Under the pieces are notes generated by a model. The model saw only the letters and a list, made by a program, of their open reading frames with translations, searched no databases and had not been told where the DNA came from. Below, piece after piece: positions 7,701 through 15,833 of a stretch of DNA of 20,821 nucleotides (the first letter of the stretch is position 1; every line of letters begins with the position of its first letter). A program made the position numbers and the translations under genes. This stretch comes from Porphyromonadaceae bacterium UBA7087. GTDB taxonomy: Bacteria > Bacteroidota > Bacteroidia > Bacteroidales > Muribaculaceae. The DNA lies in contig DKYZ01000041.1 in assembly GCA_002493515.1 (NCBI GenBank), positions 1-20,821 on the forward strand, given 5' to 3'.

Positions 7701-9491
7701 TTACTTGCCTTCCTCTTTCTGCATCTGCTCCTTGAGAGCCTGGAGAGCGCCGAGGTCGCCGAGAGTGGTCTTCTCGATTGCGGGAGCTGCCGCTACGGGC
7801 TCCTCCTCGCGACGCGGCTTCTTTGTGGCGGCGCGCTGGGCGCGTGCCTCAGCCTTGTTGGCGTCTTCAGCTATGCGGCTGTGGGAAAGGATGATGCGCT
7901 TGCTGTCTTTGTTAAACTCAATCACCTTGAAGTTGAGCTTCTCGTCAAGCTTGGCCTGCGAGCCGTCTTCCTTCACGAGATGTTTGGGAGTGGCGAAGCC
8001 CTCTACGCCGTAAGGCAGGGAGATCACAGCGCCCTTGTCCATCATCTCGGTGATTGTGCCCTCGTGGATGGAGCCTACCGTGAAGATAGTCTCGAATACA
8101 TCCCAGGGATTCTCCTCAAGCTGCTTGTGGCCGAGGGAGAGACGACGGTTGCCCTTGTCGATCTCCAGCACCTGCACCTCGATGTCGCTGCCTACGGAAG
8201 TGAACTCCGAAGGATGCTTGATCTTCTTGGTCCAGGAGAGGTCGGAGATGTGGATGAGGCCGTCTACGCCCTCCTCGATCTCGACGAACACGCCGAAGTT
8301 GGTGAAATTGCGCACCTTGGCCATGTGGCGGCTTCCGATGGCATATTTCTGCTCGATGTCCTCCCAGGGATCTTTCTTAAGCTGCTTGATGCCGAGGCTC
8401 ATCTTGCGGTCCTCGCGGTCGAGGGTGAGGATCACTGCCTCCACCTCGTCGCCGACCTTGAGGAAATCCTGTGCCGAGCGGAGGTGCTGGCTCCATGACA
8501 TCTCGCTGACGTGGATGAGACCCTCCACACCGGGCTGAACCTCTACGAAAGCACCGTAGTCGGCCATAACCACTACGCGGCCATGGATGTGGTCGCCAAC
8601 CTTGAGGTTGGGGTCGAGGCTGTCCCAGGGATGGGGAAGTAGCTGCTTGACGCCGAGGGCGATGCGCTTCTTGTCGTCGTTGAAGTCGATGATGACCACC
8701 TTGATGTCCTGGTCAAGCTCGACAACCTCGCGGGGATCGGATACGCGTCCCCAGGAGAGGTCGGTGATGTGCACCAGACCGTCTACGCCGCCGAGGTCGA
8801 CGAACACACCGTAAGGAGTGATGTTCTTGACCTTGCCCTCGAGCACCTGACCCTTCTCCAGCTTGGAGATGATCTCGCGCTTCTGGGCCTCGAGCTCAGC
8901 CTCGATGAGGGCCTTGTGGGAAACGACGACGTTCTTATATTCCTGGTTGATTTTGACAACCTTGAATTCCATAGTCTTGTCGACGAAGACATCGTAGTCG
9001 CGGATGGGGCGAACGTCGATCTGCGAGCCGGGGAGGAAGGCCTCGATGCCGAAGACATCGACGATCATGCCGCCCTTGGTGCGTGACTTGACGTAACCCT
9101 TGATGACCTCGTCGTTCTCGAGAGCCTGGTTGACGCGGTCCCAGGAGCGTGTCTGGCAGGCTTTCTTGTGGGAAAGACGGAGCTGGCCGTTCTTGTCCTC
9201 AAGCGTCTCGATGAATACCTCTACCTCGTCGCCGACCTTGAGGTCGGGGTTGTAGCGGAACTCAGAGATGGGGATGATGGCGTCCGATTTCATGCCTATG
9301 TCGACACGAACCTCGCGTTTTGTGATGGATTTAACCACGCCGGTCACCACTTCATTGTCTTTAGCTGTCTTAAGAGACTCGTCGTAGGTGCTTACAAGCT
9401 CCTCGTGGCTCTTCGAACCAGCTGTCTCGCCATTTGCATAGGCGTCCCAGTCGAAATCCTCGATGGGGGTTTGAACTTTTGATTCAGTCAT
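7701..9491 (-). CDS. rpsA: 30S ribosomal protein S1
   Basis: S1 binds mRNA on the small ribosomal subunit and promotes initiation, which matters in Bacteroidetes where Shine-Dalgarno pairing is weak. The 596 residues hold six S1 (OB-fold) repeats at about 47-110, 127-195, 213-280, 297-367, 384-454 and 471-540. Repeats 3 to 5 show the full pattern, such as 'YGVFVDLGGVDGLVHITDLSW' shortened here to GVFVDLGG then LVHITDLSW, each ending in LGxKQL. A charged Glu/Lys/Arg-rich tail covers 541-596. The first two repeats are more diverged, as is usual where S1 docks on the ribosome. ATG at 9491 is preceded by an A-rich sequence and no Shine-Dalgarno. It has its own promoter in the 176-base gap from the Skp-like gene. 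Confidence 0.97.
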   Translation of the reverse strand: MTESKVQTPIEDFDWDAYANGETAGSKSHEELVSTYDESLKTAKDNEVVTGVVKSITKREVRVDIGMKSDAIIPISEFRYNPDLKVGDEVEVFIETLEDKNGQLRLSHKKACQTRSWDRVNQALENDEVIKGYVKSRTKGGMIVDVFGIEAFLPGSQIDVRPIRDYDVFVDKTMEFKVVKINQEYKNVVVSHKALIEAELEAQKREIISKLEKGQVLEGKVKNITPYGVFVDLGGVDGLVHITDLSWGRVSDPREVVELDQDIKVVIIDFNDDKKRIALGVKQLLPHPWDSLDPNLKVGDHIHGRVVVMADYGAFVEVQPGVEGLIHVSEMSWSQHLRSAQDFLKVGDEVEAVILTLDREDRKMSLGIKQLKKDPWEDIEQKYAIGSRHMAKVRNFTNFGVFVEIEEGVDGLIHISDLSWTKKIKHPSEFTSVGSDIEVQVLEIDKGNRRLSLGHKQLEENPWDVFETIFTVGSIHEGTITEMMDKGAVISLPYGVEGFATPKHLVKEDGSQAKLDEKLNFKVIEFNKDSKRIILSHSRIAEDANKAEARAQRAATKKPRREEEPVAAAPAIEKTTLGDLGALQALKEQMQKEEGK

Positions 9492-9586
9492 TAAAAAAGT
9501 TAATAAATATGATTGTTAAAACACTCTTGCCCACGGAAAGACCCGGAATGGAGGTCCGGAAGTCCGGCCGCAGGCTATTTTTTTTG

Positions 9587-9617
9587 CAAAGGTAGTCAAA
9601 AAAATCTTATTGTCAAC
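9587..9617 (-). promoter_or_regulatory. Predicted promoter of rpsA
   Basis: On the minus strand, the -7 box TACCTTTG (complement of 9587-9594) matches TAnnTTTG. GTTG (complement of 9614-9617) stands 19 bases upstream as the -33 box. It gives a leader of about 90 bases that includes a GC-rich stretch with three CCGGA copies at 9543-9567. The rest of the 9492-9667 gap is AT-rich, with no gene seen. Confidence 0.65.
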
Positions 9618-9667
9618 CCCAAAGTGTTGAAAAATAGGCTAAAAAAGAATTTCTGCCTGACCCGGGG

Positions 9668-10270
9668 TCACTTTTTGACTTTGTTGTAGCTTGCGTTGAG
9701 TCCCTCCACAACCTCGTCGGTGATGTCAAGCGCCGGGTTGATGTAGAGGGTGGCTGCCTTCAGGAAGATGGCGTCGTAGCCGCGCTTGGCGTTGTAGCTC
9801 TTTATGAAGGCCTCGATGGAGTCGTTGACGGCTTTCTGTGCTTTCATGGCCGCGCTCTCGAAATTCGACTGGAGGCTGGCTACGGAGCGCTGGGCGTTCT
9901 GCTGCATGTTGGCCACAGTCTGCTCGTCGGCCTTGTAAGACTCCTGCGATAGATAGCCGTTGTTCTGCATCTTGTTCTGCATCTTCGACACAAACGACTG
10001 GATGGAGCTCTCATGGCGTTTCACCTCGCTCTCCATGTTGGTCTGCATGCGCAGCATCTCCTCGTTGTAGTCTTTCGCCAGATTGTATTTGGCGAGAACT
10101 GTGTCGATGTCTACGTAGCGGTAGTTGGGCAGTGTGCCCTCGGCCTGTTTGGCGGCCTTGACGCCGGCGGCGGGAGCCTGGGTCTTTTCCCCCTCTCCGC
10201 ATGAGGCGGCTCCCAGACAGATTGCCAGGGCCAGCGATAATGAGGAGAACTTTAATAAATTTTGTTTCAT
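9668..10270 (-). CDS. OmpH/Skp family periplasmic chaperone-like lipoprotein
   Basis: A 200-residue OmpH/Skp-family protein; relatives bind unfolded outer-membrane proteins in the periplasm. ATG at 10270 is chosen over an upstream in-frame ATG at 10372, because it starts a lipoprotein signal peptide (MKQNLLKFSSLSLALAICLG) ending in the lipobox-like AASC. The longer version would bury the signal behind 34 arginine- and proline-rich residues. After the cysteine come GEGEK and an alanine-rich linker. Then 'YRYVDIDTVLAKY' marks the family start. Residues ~65-150 form a long Gln/Met-rich amphipathic helical region that probably makes the coiled-coil tentacle. The C-terminal part (KRGYDAIFLKAATLYINPALDIT) closes the small beta core. 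A lipid anchor differs from classic soluble Skp. It has its own promoter and a structured leader. Confidence 0.82.
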   Translation of the reverse strand: MKQNLLKFSSLSLALAICLGAASCGEGEKTQAPAAGVKAAKQAEGTLPNYRYVDIDTVLAKYNLAKDYNEEMLRMQTNMESEVKRHESSIQSFVSKMQNKMQNNGYLSQESYKADEQTVANMQQNAQRSVASLQSNFESAAMKAQKAVNDSIEAFIKSYNAKRGYDAIFLKAATLYINPALDITDEVVEGLNASYNKVKK

Positions 10271-10321
10271 TATATAGGTTGATATTGATATTCTGTCAGG
10301 AAGCTGTCTTTGAGCCGGAGC

Positions 10322-10373
10322 GGGGACTGCGCGGAGCGTGTCCCCGGCATGCGTGTCCGCGAAGAAACGCATG
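10322..10373 (-). other. Two hairpins in the 5' leader of the Skp-like gene
   Basis: The ~127-base leader between the predicted start of transcription and ATG 10270 holds a 6-base stem GGGGAC/GTCCCC (10322-10327 with 10340-10345). It also holds a 7-base stem CATGCGT/ACGCATG (10348-10354 with 10367-10373). They may affect translation or stability; no known element is recognised. Confidence 0.4.
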
Positions 10374-10403
10374 GTGGCGCGAGAGAAGAACTCTAACGGA
10401 GAG

Positions 10404-10436
10404 CAAAAATAATGCTATTCCTATTAATATGACAAC
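10404..10436 (-). promoter_or_regulatory. Predicted promoter of the Skp-like gene
   Basis: On the minus strand, TATTTTTG (complement of 10404-10411) fits the -7 consensus. GTTG (complement of 10433-10436) lies 21 bases upstream as a partial -33 box. It is divergent from the hflX promoter in the 328-base gap between the two genes. Confidence 0.5.
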
Positions 10437-10522
10437 TATAAGCGTAATTTTCACTTTTTTTAAGGATTTGGGAGAGAGTCTCCGGTGAAATTTTTTGCAA
10501 AATTAAGAAAAAAACGGATTTG

Positions 10523-10554
10523 TTGGGTAAGTTGGAGAGGTTTTGTTAACTTTG
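10523..10554 (+). promoter_or_regulatory. Predicted promoter of the hflX operon
   Basis: TAACTTTG at 10547-10554 is a perfect -7 box. TTGG at 10523-10526 gives a 20-base spacing as a partial -33 box; a better TTTG at 10519-10522 is four bases too far. Transcription would start near 10560, giving a leader of about 40 bases before hflX. Confidence 0.65.
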
Positions 10555-10598
10555 CCATTGGAGAAAGTTCCGTTATCGGTTGTTTCTTATAAAAAACT

Positions 10599-11867
10599 AT
10601 GATAGAAGACAACATAATAAATAAGGAGGCCAACGAGCGGACGGTGCTCGTGGGTCTTGTCACGCAGCGCCAGAGCGAGGCCAAGGTCAGGGAATATCTC
10701 GATGAGCTGGCCTTCCTGGCCCGCACTGCCGGCGCGGAGCCGGAGAAGGAGTTCGTGCAGAAGCTCGAATATCCTAATCCGCGCACATACGTCGGCAAGG
10801 GTAAGCTCGACGAGATATTGAAATATGTGGAGGAGAACGAGATTGGCCTGGTGATTTTCGACGATGAGCTGAGCCCGAAGCAGGTGGCCAACATCGAGAA
10901 GGAGCTCAAGGTCAAGATTCTCGACCGCACCAGCCTGATTCTCGACATCTTCGCCAAGCGGGCGCAGACTGCCACGGCGCGAACCCAGGTGGAGCTCGCG
11001 CAATACCAGTATCTTCTGCCGCGCCTTACCCGCATGTGGACCCACCTGGAGCGCCAGCGGGGCGGTATCGGAATGCGTGGCCCCGGCGAGACACAGATAG
11101 AGACCGACCGACGGATAATCCTCGACAAGATAGCGCGCCTCAAGGAGGGGCTCGCGCATATCGACCGCCAGAAGAGCATACAGCGCAAAAACAGGGGGAA
11201 ACTTACGCGCGTGGCCCTCGTGGGTTACACCAACGTCGGGAAATCAACCCTGATGAACGTGCTCAGCAAGAGCGACGTGTTTGCCGAGAACAAGCTCTTC
11301 GCCACTCTCGACACCACAGTGAGGAAGGTCACGGTTGAGAACCTGCCGTTTCTGCTAACCGACACCGTCGGCTTCATCCGCAAGCTGCCGACCCATCTCG
11401 TCGACTCGTTCAAGTCAACGCTCGACGAGGTCAGGGAGGCTGATCTGCTCGTGCATGTGGTCGACGTGTCGCATCCCGGCTTCGAGGAACAGATCGAGGT
11501 GGTGGAGAAGACGCTGCGCGACGTGTGTGGCGACCAGCGGAAACCGATGGTGATGGTCTTCAACAAGATAGACGCCTTCACATATACTCCCAAGGCGGAG
11601 GACGACCTGACTCCCGCCACCCGCGAGAACATATCGCTCGATGAGTTCAGGAAGACGTGGATGGCCCGGCAGCCCGACTGCGTGTTCATTTCCGCCAAGA
11701 AGAAGATCAACATCGACCGCCTCAAGGAGATTCTGTATGAGAAAGCCCGCGAGATACATGCCGAGAGATTTCCGTACAACGATTTCCTGTATACAAAATA
11801 CGAGGAGGGTGACAACGCCGATTCTGCCGACGCGGAGGAAGATATGGAAGCAAAGAAGGAATCTTGA
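10599..11867 (+). CDS. hflX: Ribosome-associated GTPase HflX
   Basis: HflX is a ribosome-binding GTPase that, where studied, splits stalled or stressed 70S ribosomes. The 422-residue protein has the N-terminal HflX domain (~15-200) with TYVGKGKLDEI, a linker helix region and the family signature GIGMRGPGETQIETDRR (~156-172). The G domain follows: G1 GYTNVGKST (209-217), G3 DTVGF (255-259), G4 NKID (322-325) and G5 SAK (365-367). A short acidic C-terminal tail ends the protein. ATG at 10599 follows an A-rich leader. It is the first gene of a five-gene plus-strand operon, and its stop codon is one base from the next start. Confidence 0.95.
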   Translation: MIEDNIINKEANERTVLVGLVTQRQSEAKVREYLDELAFLARTAGAEPEKEFVQKLEYPNPRTYVGKGKLDEILKYVEENEIGLVIFDDELSPKQVANIEKELKVKILDRTSLILDIFAKRAQTATARTQVELAQYQYLLPRLTRMWTHLERQRGGIGMRGPGETQIETDRRIILDKIARLKEGLAHIDRQKSIQRKNRGKLTRVALVGYTNVGKSTLMNVLSKSDVFAENKLFATLDTTVRKVTVENLPFLLTDTVGFIRKLPTHLVDSFKSTLDEVREADLLVHVVDVSHPGFEEQIEVVEKTLRDVCGDQRKPMVMVFNKIDAFTYTPKAEDDLTPATRENISLDEFRKTWMARQPDCVFISAKKKINIDRLKEILYEKAREIHAERFPYNDFLYTKYEEGDNADSADAEEDMEAKKES

Positions 11868-11868
11868 T

Positions 11869-13620
11869 ATGGAGGAAGGATATTCGGCCGCCGGCAGAGG
11901 AGCCGGCAGACAATTGGAATGGTGGGAGCGCCGTCAGCTTGAGAATCAGGGATGCGTGTTCGCCGCCGGCTCCGACGTCGTCGTGAAGGGTCATGTCGAT
12001 TTCGGCAGGATACACGGCGTGCGTTTCGCCGGCTCCGTTACCCTGGGCTCCCTGGAGCAGGGGGAGCTGCGCGACTGCGTCCTTGAGGATGTGACGCTCG
12101 GCGATGACGTGACTGTCAGGAATGTCCCCGGAGGATTGAAGGGCCTTTCGGTAGGCGACGGAGCCACGGTGGAAAACGTAGCCCGGATCGAGATTGAGCC
12201 GGAGGCCCCGTGCGGGGTCGGCACCTCAGTGAGTGTCCTCGACGAGACGGGCTCACGGCCCGTGCTGATCTATCCCGGACTTTCTGCCCAGATGGCGTGT
12301 CTGATGGCCCGTGTCCCGAAATGGCTGGAGAACGCCCCGATGGGCGTCGCCGAGACTTTTCTTTCCGGCAGGGCCGTGAAAGCGGAAATCGGGGAGAGGG
12401 CAGTGGTGAGAGACTGCGGAATGATAAGGAATGTCTCCATAGGCAGGGAGGCATGTGTCGAGGGGGCAAGAAGCCTCGTCAACGGCAGTGTGGTCAACAA
12501 CGCGGCTCCCGGCAAGGCCCTCAGTCATGTGGGAGCCGGGGTTGATGCCGAGAATTTCATATTCGAGGATGCCGAGGTGAGCTGCGGCGCCATAGTGAGA
12601 AACTGCTATGTAGGCCAGGGATGCGTCATCTCCAAGGGGGCTACCGCCCACGACAGCCTCTTCTTCGCCAACTGCAGCATAGAGAACGGCGAGGCTGTGG
12701 CCGTGCTTGCCGGGCCCTATACCGTCAGCATGCACAAGTCGACGTTGCTGATAGGATGCCAGACATCGTTTATGAATGCCGGAAGCTGCACCAACCAGAG
12801 CAACCACATGTATAAGCTGGGGCCCGTCCACTGGGGTATACTGGAGCGTGGGGTGAAGACCTCCTCCAATTCCTATCTGATGCTCGGGGCCAAGATCGGG
12901 GCGTTCTCGCTGCTGATGGGCAGCCACAAGACCCATCCCGACTCCTCCGAGTTCCCGTTCTCATATCTTTTCGGCGACGAGAGGGGCGCCACGGTAGTGG
13001 TGCCGGGCGCCATGCTCCGCAGTTGCGGTCTGCTCCGCGACGAGAAGAAGTGGCCTACGCGCGACCGTCGTCTCAAGCGCAAGCTGCCGCTGTATGACAG
13101 GGTGAATTTCGCGGTTCTCAATCCATATACGGTGGAGATGATGCTGCTGGCCATCGACACCATAGCCGAGCTTCTGTCACGTCCGGCCGACGACGACCTG
13201 TATCTCCGCTACAAAGGAATGAAATTCACACGCGCCTCCCTTGAGCGCGCACGGCATCTCTACGAGCTTGCCATATACAAATATCTGTCGGAGCGTCTTC
13301 CGGAGGGTAAATTTCCGGAGAGCGACGGCGAGGAGGCGGAGGAATGGGTCGACATAGCCGGGCAGCTTGTGCCGCGCAGCGTTCTCCAGTCGGCCCTTAC
13401 GACACTGACGCCGGGACACGTGGAGGAGATTTTCTCGCGAGCCTTCTCAAGATACGACGAGCTGGAGCTGATGTGGATTGCCCGCAGGTTTGGCAAATGG
13501 TGGAGAGAGCGAGAGCCGATGATAGCGATAGGCGCCTCCGACTTCGACGCCATCGTCGAGGACGACAGGACGGAATATCTCGAGAATCTCTACAGAGAGA
13601 CAAAAATGCTTGAACTTTAA
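11869..13620 (+). CDS. DUF4954 family protein, predicted left-handed beta-helix
   Basis: A 583-residue protein resembling the Bacteroidetes-restricted DUF4954 family; its function is not established. ATG at 11869 is one base past the hflX stop and begins MEEGYSAAGRGAG. An upstream in-frame start would overlap hflX by over 200 bases with arginine-rich out-of-frame sequence. Residues ~30-400 show short, glycine-rich, hexapeptide-like turns (VFAAGSDVVVKGHV, GDGATVENVARI, AEVSCGAIVRNCYVGQG). This suggests an LpxA-like beta-helix, the fold of sugar and acyl transferases. A His-containing stretch (LLMGSHKTHPDSSEFP) could be an active-site loop. The final ~150 residues are helical and charged (RHLYELAIYKYLSER, FSRYDELELMWIARRFGKWW). 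No membrane segment or signal peptide is seen. Close coupling to hflX suggests co-expression. Confidence 0.75.
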   Translation: MEEGYSAAGRGAGRQLEWWERRQLENQGCVFAAGSDVVVKGHVDFGRIHGVRFAGSVTLGSLEQGELRDCVLEDVTLGDDVTVRNVPGGLKGLSVGDGATVENVARIEIEPEAPCGVGTSVSVLDETGSRPVLIYPGLSAQMACLMARVPKWLENAPMGVAETFLSGRAVKAEIGERAVVRDCGMIRNVSIGREACVEGARSLVNGSVVNNAAPGKALSHVGAGVDAENFIFEDAEVSCGAIVRNCYVGQGCVISKGATAHDSLFFANCSIENGEAVAVLAGPYTVSMHKSTLLIGCQTSFMNAGSCTNQSNHMYKLGPVHWGILERGVKTSSNSYLMLGAKIGAFSLLMGSHKTHPDSSEFPFSYLFGDERGATVVVPGAMLRSCGLLRDEKKWPTRDRRLKRKLPLYDRVNFAVLNPYTVEMMLLAIDTIAELLSRPADDDLYLRYKGMKFTRASLERARHLYELAIYKYLSERLPEGKFPESDGEEAEEWVDIAGQLVPRSVLQSALTTLTPGHVEEIFSRAFSRYDELELMWIARRFGKWWREREPMIAIGASDFDAIVEDDRTEYLENLYRETKMLEL

Positions 13621-13650
13621 AACAACGATAAGTTTAAACAACGAAAACAA

Positions 13651-15108
13651 ATGAAAGTAAAAGACCTTAAACCGGAATTGATCTGGAAATGTTTCGACGA
13701 GATCACGAAAGTGCCTCGTCCCAGTACCCATGAAGAACAGATACGTGCGTATCTTCTCGACTTCGCCCAGAAGCATCATCTTGAGGTGCGCACCGACGAG
13801 GTGGGCAATGTCGTGATGTGTAAACCCGCCTCAAAGGGCCACGAGAACGCCCCGACGGTGATTCTCCAGGCCCATATGGATATGGTGGCCGAGAAGAACA
13901 GCGACGTGAATCATGACTTCCTCAAGGATCCGATCGAGACATACATCGACGGCGACTGGGTGAAGGCCAAGGGCACTACGCTCGGTGCCGACAACGGTAT
14001 CGGAATGGCAGCCGCTCTGGCAGTGATGATCGACCCGACCCTGGAGCACGGACCCGTGGAGGCTCTCTTCACGGTCAACGAGGAGATCGGCCTTGAGGGC
14101 GCGCAGAACCTCGGCAAGGACATGATTACGGGCACGATGCTGCTGAACCTCGACTCTGAGGATGACGGCGAGATTTTCGTGGGATGCGCGGGCGGAATCG
14201 ACACCACCGCATATTTCACCTACCGCAGAAGCCTCTCCCCCGAGAATTTCGTATATTACAGGGTGAGCGTGAGCGGACTGCTCGGCGGCCACAGCGGCGG
14301 CGACATTCATCTTGGCCGCGCCAACGCCAATAAGGTGATAGCCCGTTTCGTATGGGAGTGCTCGCGCAAGTGGGACATCGAGGTGAGCAGTTTCGAGGGT
14401 GGCAACCTGCGCAACGCCATTCCGAGAGAGGCGTATGCGGTGTTCGGCATCCATCCCGACCATGGCGAGGAGGCAGAGAAATATCTCCACAAATACGCCA
14501 AGGAGATTAAGAATGAATACAAGGGCATAGAGCCCTCGATGGATCTGCGCATCGAGCCGACAGAGCGTCCGGAGTTCTGCATCGACTCAGAGACGTCGCT
14601 CGCTCTTGTCAGGGCCCTCTATTCCGCGCCTCACGGAGTATACTCGATGAGCCACGACATTGTAGGGCTTGTGGAGACATCCACCAACCTGGCTGCCGTC
14701 AGGATGGAAGGCGACGACAAGATCAAGGTGACCACGAGCCAGCGTTCGTCGGTGGAGTCGCGCAAGGAGGACATCGCCGGACAGGTGGAGGCTCATTTCC
14801 AGCTCGCCGGATGCGAGATAAGCCACAGCGACGGCTATCCCGGATGGGCTCCCAACATGGAGTCTACCATCATGCAGCTCAGCGCCGATGCCTATGAGGA
14901 GCTCTTCGGAGTCAAGCCTGCCATCAAGGCTATCCATGCCGGTCTAGAGTGCGGACTTTTCCTGTCGAAATATCCCAATCTCGACATGGTGAGCTTCGGC
15001 CCCACTATGACGGGCGTGCATTCTCCCGACGAGAAGCTGTTGATTCCCACAGTCGACAAATTCTGGAAACATCTCTGCCTGGTGCTTAAAAAAGTGGCCA
15101 TGTTATGA
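13651..15108 (+). CDS. pepD: Cytosol non-specific dipeptidase PepD (first copy)
   Basis: A metal-dependent M20-family aminoacyl-histidine (Xaa-His) dipeptidase of 485 residues that hydrolyses dipeptides in the cytosol. Expected metal and catalytic residues are present: His75 and Asp77 in QAHMDMVAEK, Asp114 in GADNGIG, Glu144-Glu145 in 'NEEIGLEGA', Asp168 in NLDSED, and a C-terminal His in HAGLECGLF. The dimerisation lid domain sits between about 195 and 390, marked by GGHSGGDIH near its start. There is no signal peptide. It lies 30 bases after the DUF4954 gene. Its TGA overlaps the next ATG by four bases (ATGA at 15105-15108), so the next gene is probably translationally coupled. It aligns without gaps to the second copy over the first ~170 residues. 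Confidence 0.93.
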   Translation: MKVKDLKPELIWKCFDEITKVPRPSTHEEQIRAYLLDFAQKHHLEVRTDEVGNVVMCKPASKGHENAPTVILQAHMDMVAEKNSDVNHDFLKDPIETYIDGDWVKAKGTTLGADNGIGMAAALAVMIDPTLEHGPVEALFTVNEEIGLEGAQNLGKDMITGTMLLNLDSEDDGEIFVGCAGGIDTTAYFTYRRSLSPENFVYYRVSVSGLLGGHSGGDIHLGRANANKVIARFVWECSRKWDIEVSSFEGGNLRNAIPREAYAVFGIHPDHGEEAEKYLHKYAKEIKNEYKGIEPSMDLRIEPTERPEFCIDSETSLALVRALYSAPHGVYSMSHDIVGLVETSTNLAAVRMEGDDKIKVTTSQRSSVESRKEDIAGQVEAHFQLAGCEISHSDGYPGWAPNMESTIMQLSADAYEELFGVKPAIKAIHAGLECGLFLSKYPNLDMVSFGPTMTGVHSPDEKLLIPTVDKFWKHLCLVLKKVAML

Positions 15109-15833
15109 GAAAAGGCGGTATAGCCGCAGCCATCATGGCTGCGGCGGCCGTCGTTCTGAACGTCGGGGCATCCTCGGGGTGTGCGGAGAGCGTGAAAGTC
15201 CCCGCGGAAGAGGATACCGTGCGGGTGCGTGTGGACTCCATTCCCTCCGAGGACAGTCTGAGCCGCTATTCTGGTATCACCGACGCCGACTTCCGTCTTG
15301 TGGCGGAGGAGCTCGGCGTGGAGGTGGCTGCCATGAAGGCGGTGGTGGAGATCGAGGCCGGAAAGCAGATGAAGGGTTTCTGGGCTCCCGGAGTGCCGGT
15401 CGTGAATTTCGACCGGAAGATGTATGCGCGTTTCAAGGGCACGCCGTCGCGTAAGGACAAGGAGGCTAAGGTGCCTGCCGGGCTTACGGGCTATGCCCTG
15501 AGGGAATGGACCCAGCTCGTAAAGGCTCGCAAGAGCAATAGCGACGCCGCCAACAAGGGGACGTTCTGGGGAATGTTCCAGATCGGAGGGTTCAATTATA
15601 AGAAGTGCGGATGCGAGAGTGTCGATGAGTTCGTCAGGCTGATGAGCTATTCGGAACTTGAGCAGCTGGAGCTTTTCGCAGCCTTCATCACCAACACGGG
15701 GATGCTTGAGGATCTCAGAAAAAAAGACTGGAGAGGCTTCGCCCGGAAATACAACGGGTCGAGCTACGCCAGACGCGGCTACCACAAGAGGATGGCCGCG
15801 GCATATCAAAAATATAAAAAACAGGACAAATGA
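15105..15833 (+). CDS. Exported N-acetylmuramidase-like peptidoglycan hydrolase
   Basis: A 242-residue protein resembling the N-acetylmuramidase family PF11860, which cleaves the glycan chain of peptidoglycan. An N-terminal hydrophobic signal (GIAAAIMAAAAVVLNVGA) ends near SSGC, so it is either a cleaved Sec protein or a weak lipoprotein; the residue at -3 to the cysteine is Ser rather than Leu. A short acidic linker runs to ~55. The catalytic domain (~57-238) has VVEIEAGKQMKGFW with candidate catalytic Glu82/Glu84, then PVVNFDRKMYARF, GTFWGMFQIGGFNYKKCG and ARKYNGSSYARRGYHKRM, all typical of the family. It is wedged between two pepD genes and overlaps each by ATGA (15105-15108 and 15830-15833). 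I see no separate cell-wall binding domain. Confidence 0.82.
   Translation: MRKGGIAAAIMAAAAVVLNVGASSGCAESVKVPAEEDTVRVRVDSIPSEDSLSRYSGITDADFRLVAEELGVEVAAMKAVVEIEAGKQMKGFWAPGVPVVNFDRKMYARFKGTPSRKDKEAKVPAGLTGYALREWTQLVKARKSNSDAANKGTFWGMFQIGGFNYKKCGCESVDEFVRLMSYSELEQLELFAAFITNTGMLEDLRKKDWRGFARKYNGSSYARRGYHKRMAAAYQKYKKQDK

Noticed and set aside
7662..8498. Long plus-strand open frame (278 codons) antisense to rpsA
   Set aside because: It mirrors the high-GC codon pattern of rpsA on the opposite strand, has repeated leucine/valine/histidine strings reflecting the S1 repeats, and shows no recognisable domain or promoter.
9668..10372. Longer version of the Skp-like gene starting at 10372
   Set aside because: It would place 34 extra residues before an evident lipoprotein signal peptide and run through the hairpin leader.
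12253..12936. Minus-strand open frame of 227 codons opposite the DUF4954 gene
   Set aside because: Shadow frame of a clearly coding gene within a co-directional operon; no domain and no promoter.
11641..13620. Longer version of the DUF4954 gene starting inside hflX
   Set aside because: The extra 76 residues are arginine/serine-rich and come from hflX read out of frame; ATG 11869 sits directly after the hflX stop.
13831..14490. Minus-strand open frame of 219 codons opposite pepD, and similar ones opposite the second pepD
   Set aside because: The paralogous genes give similar shadow frames; pepD has full M20 motifs on the plus strand.
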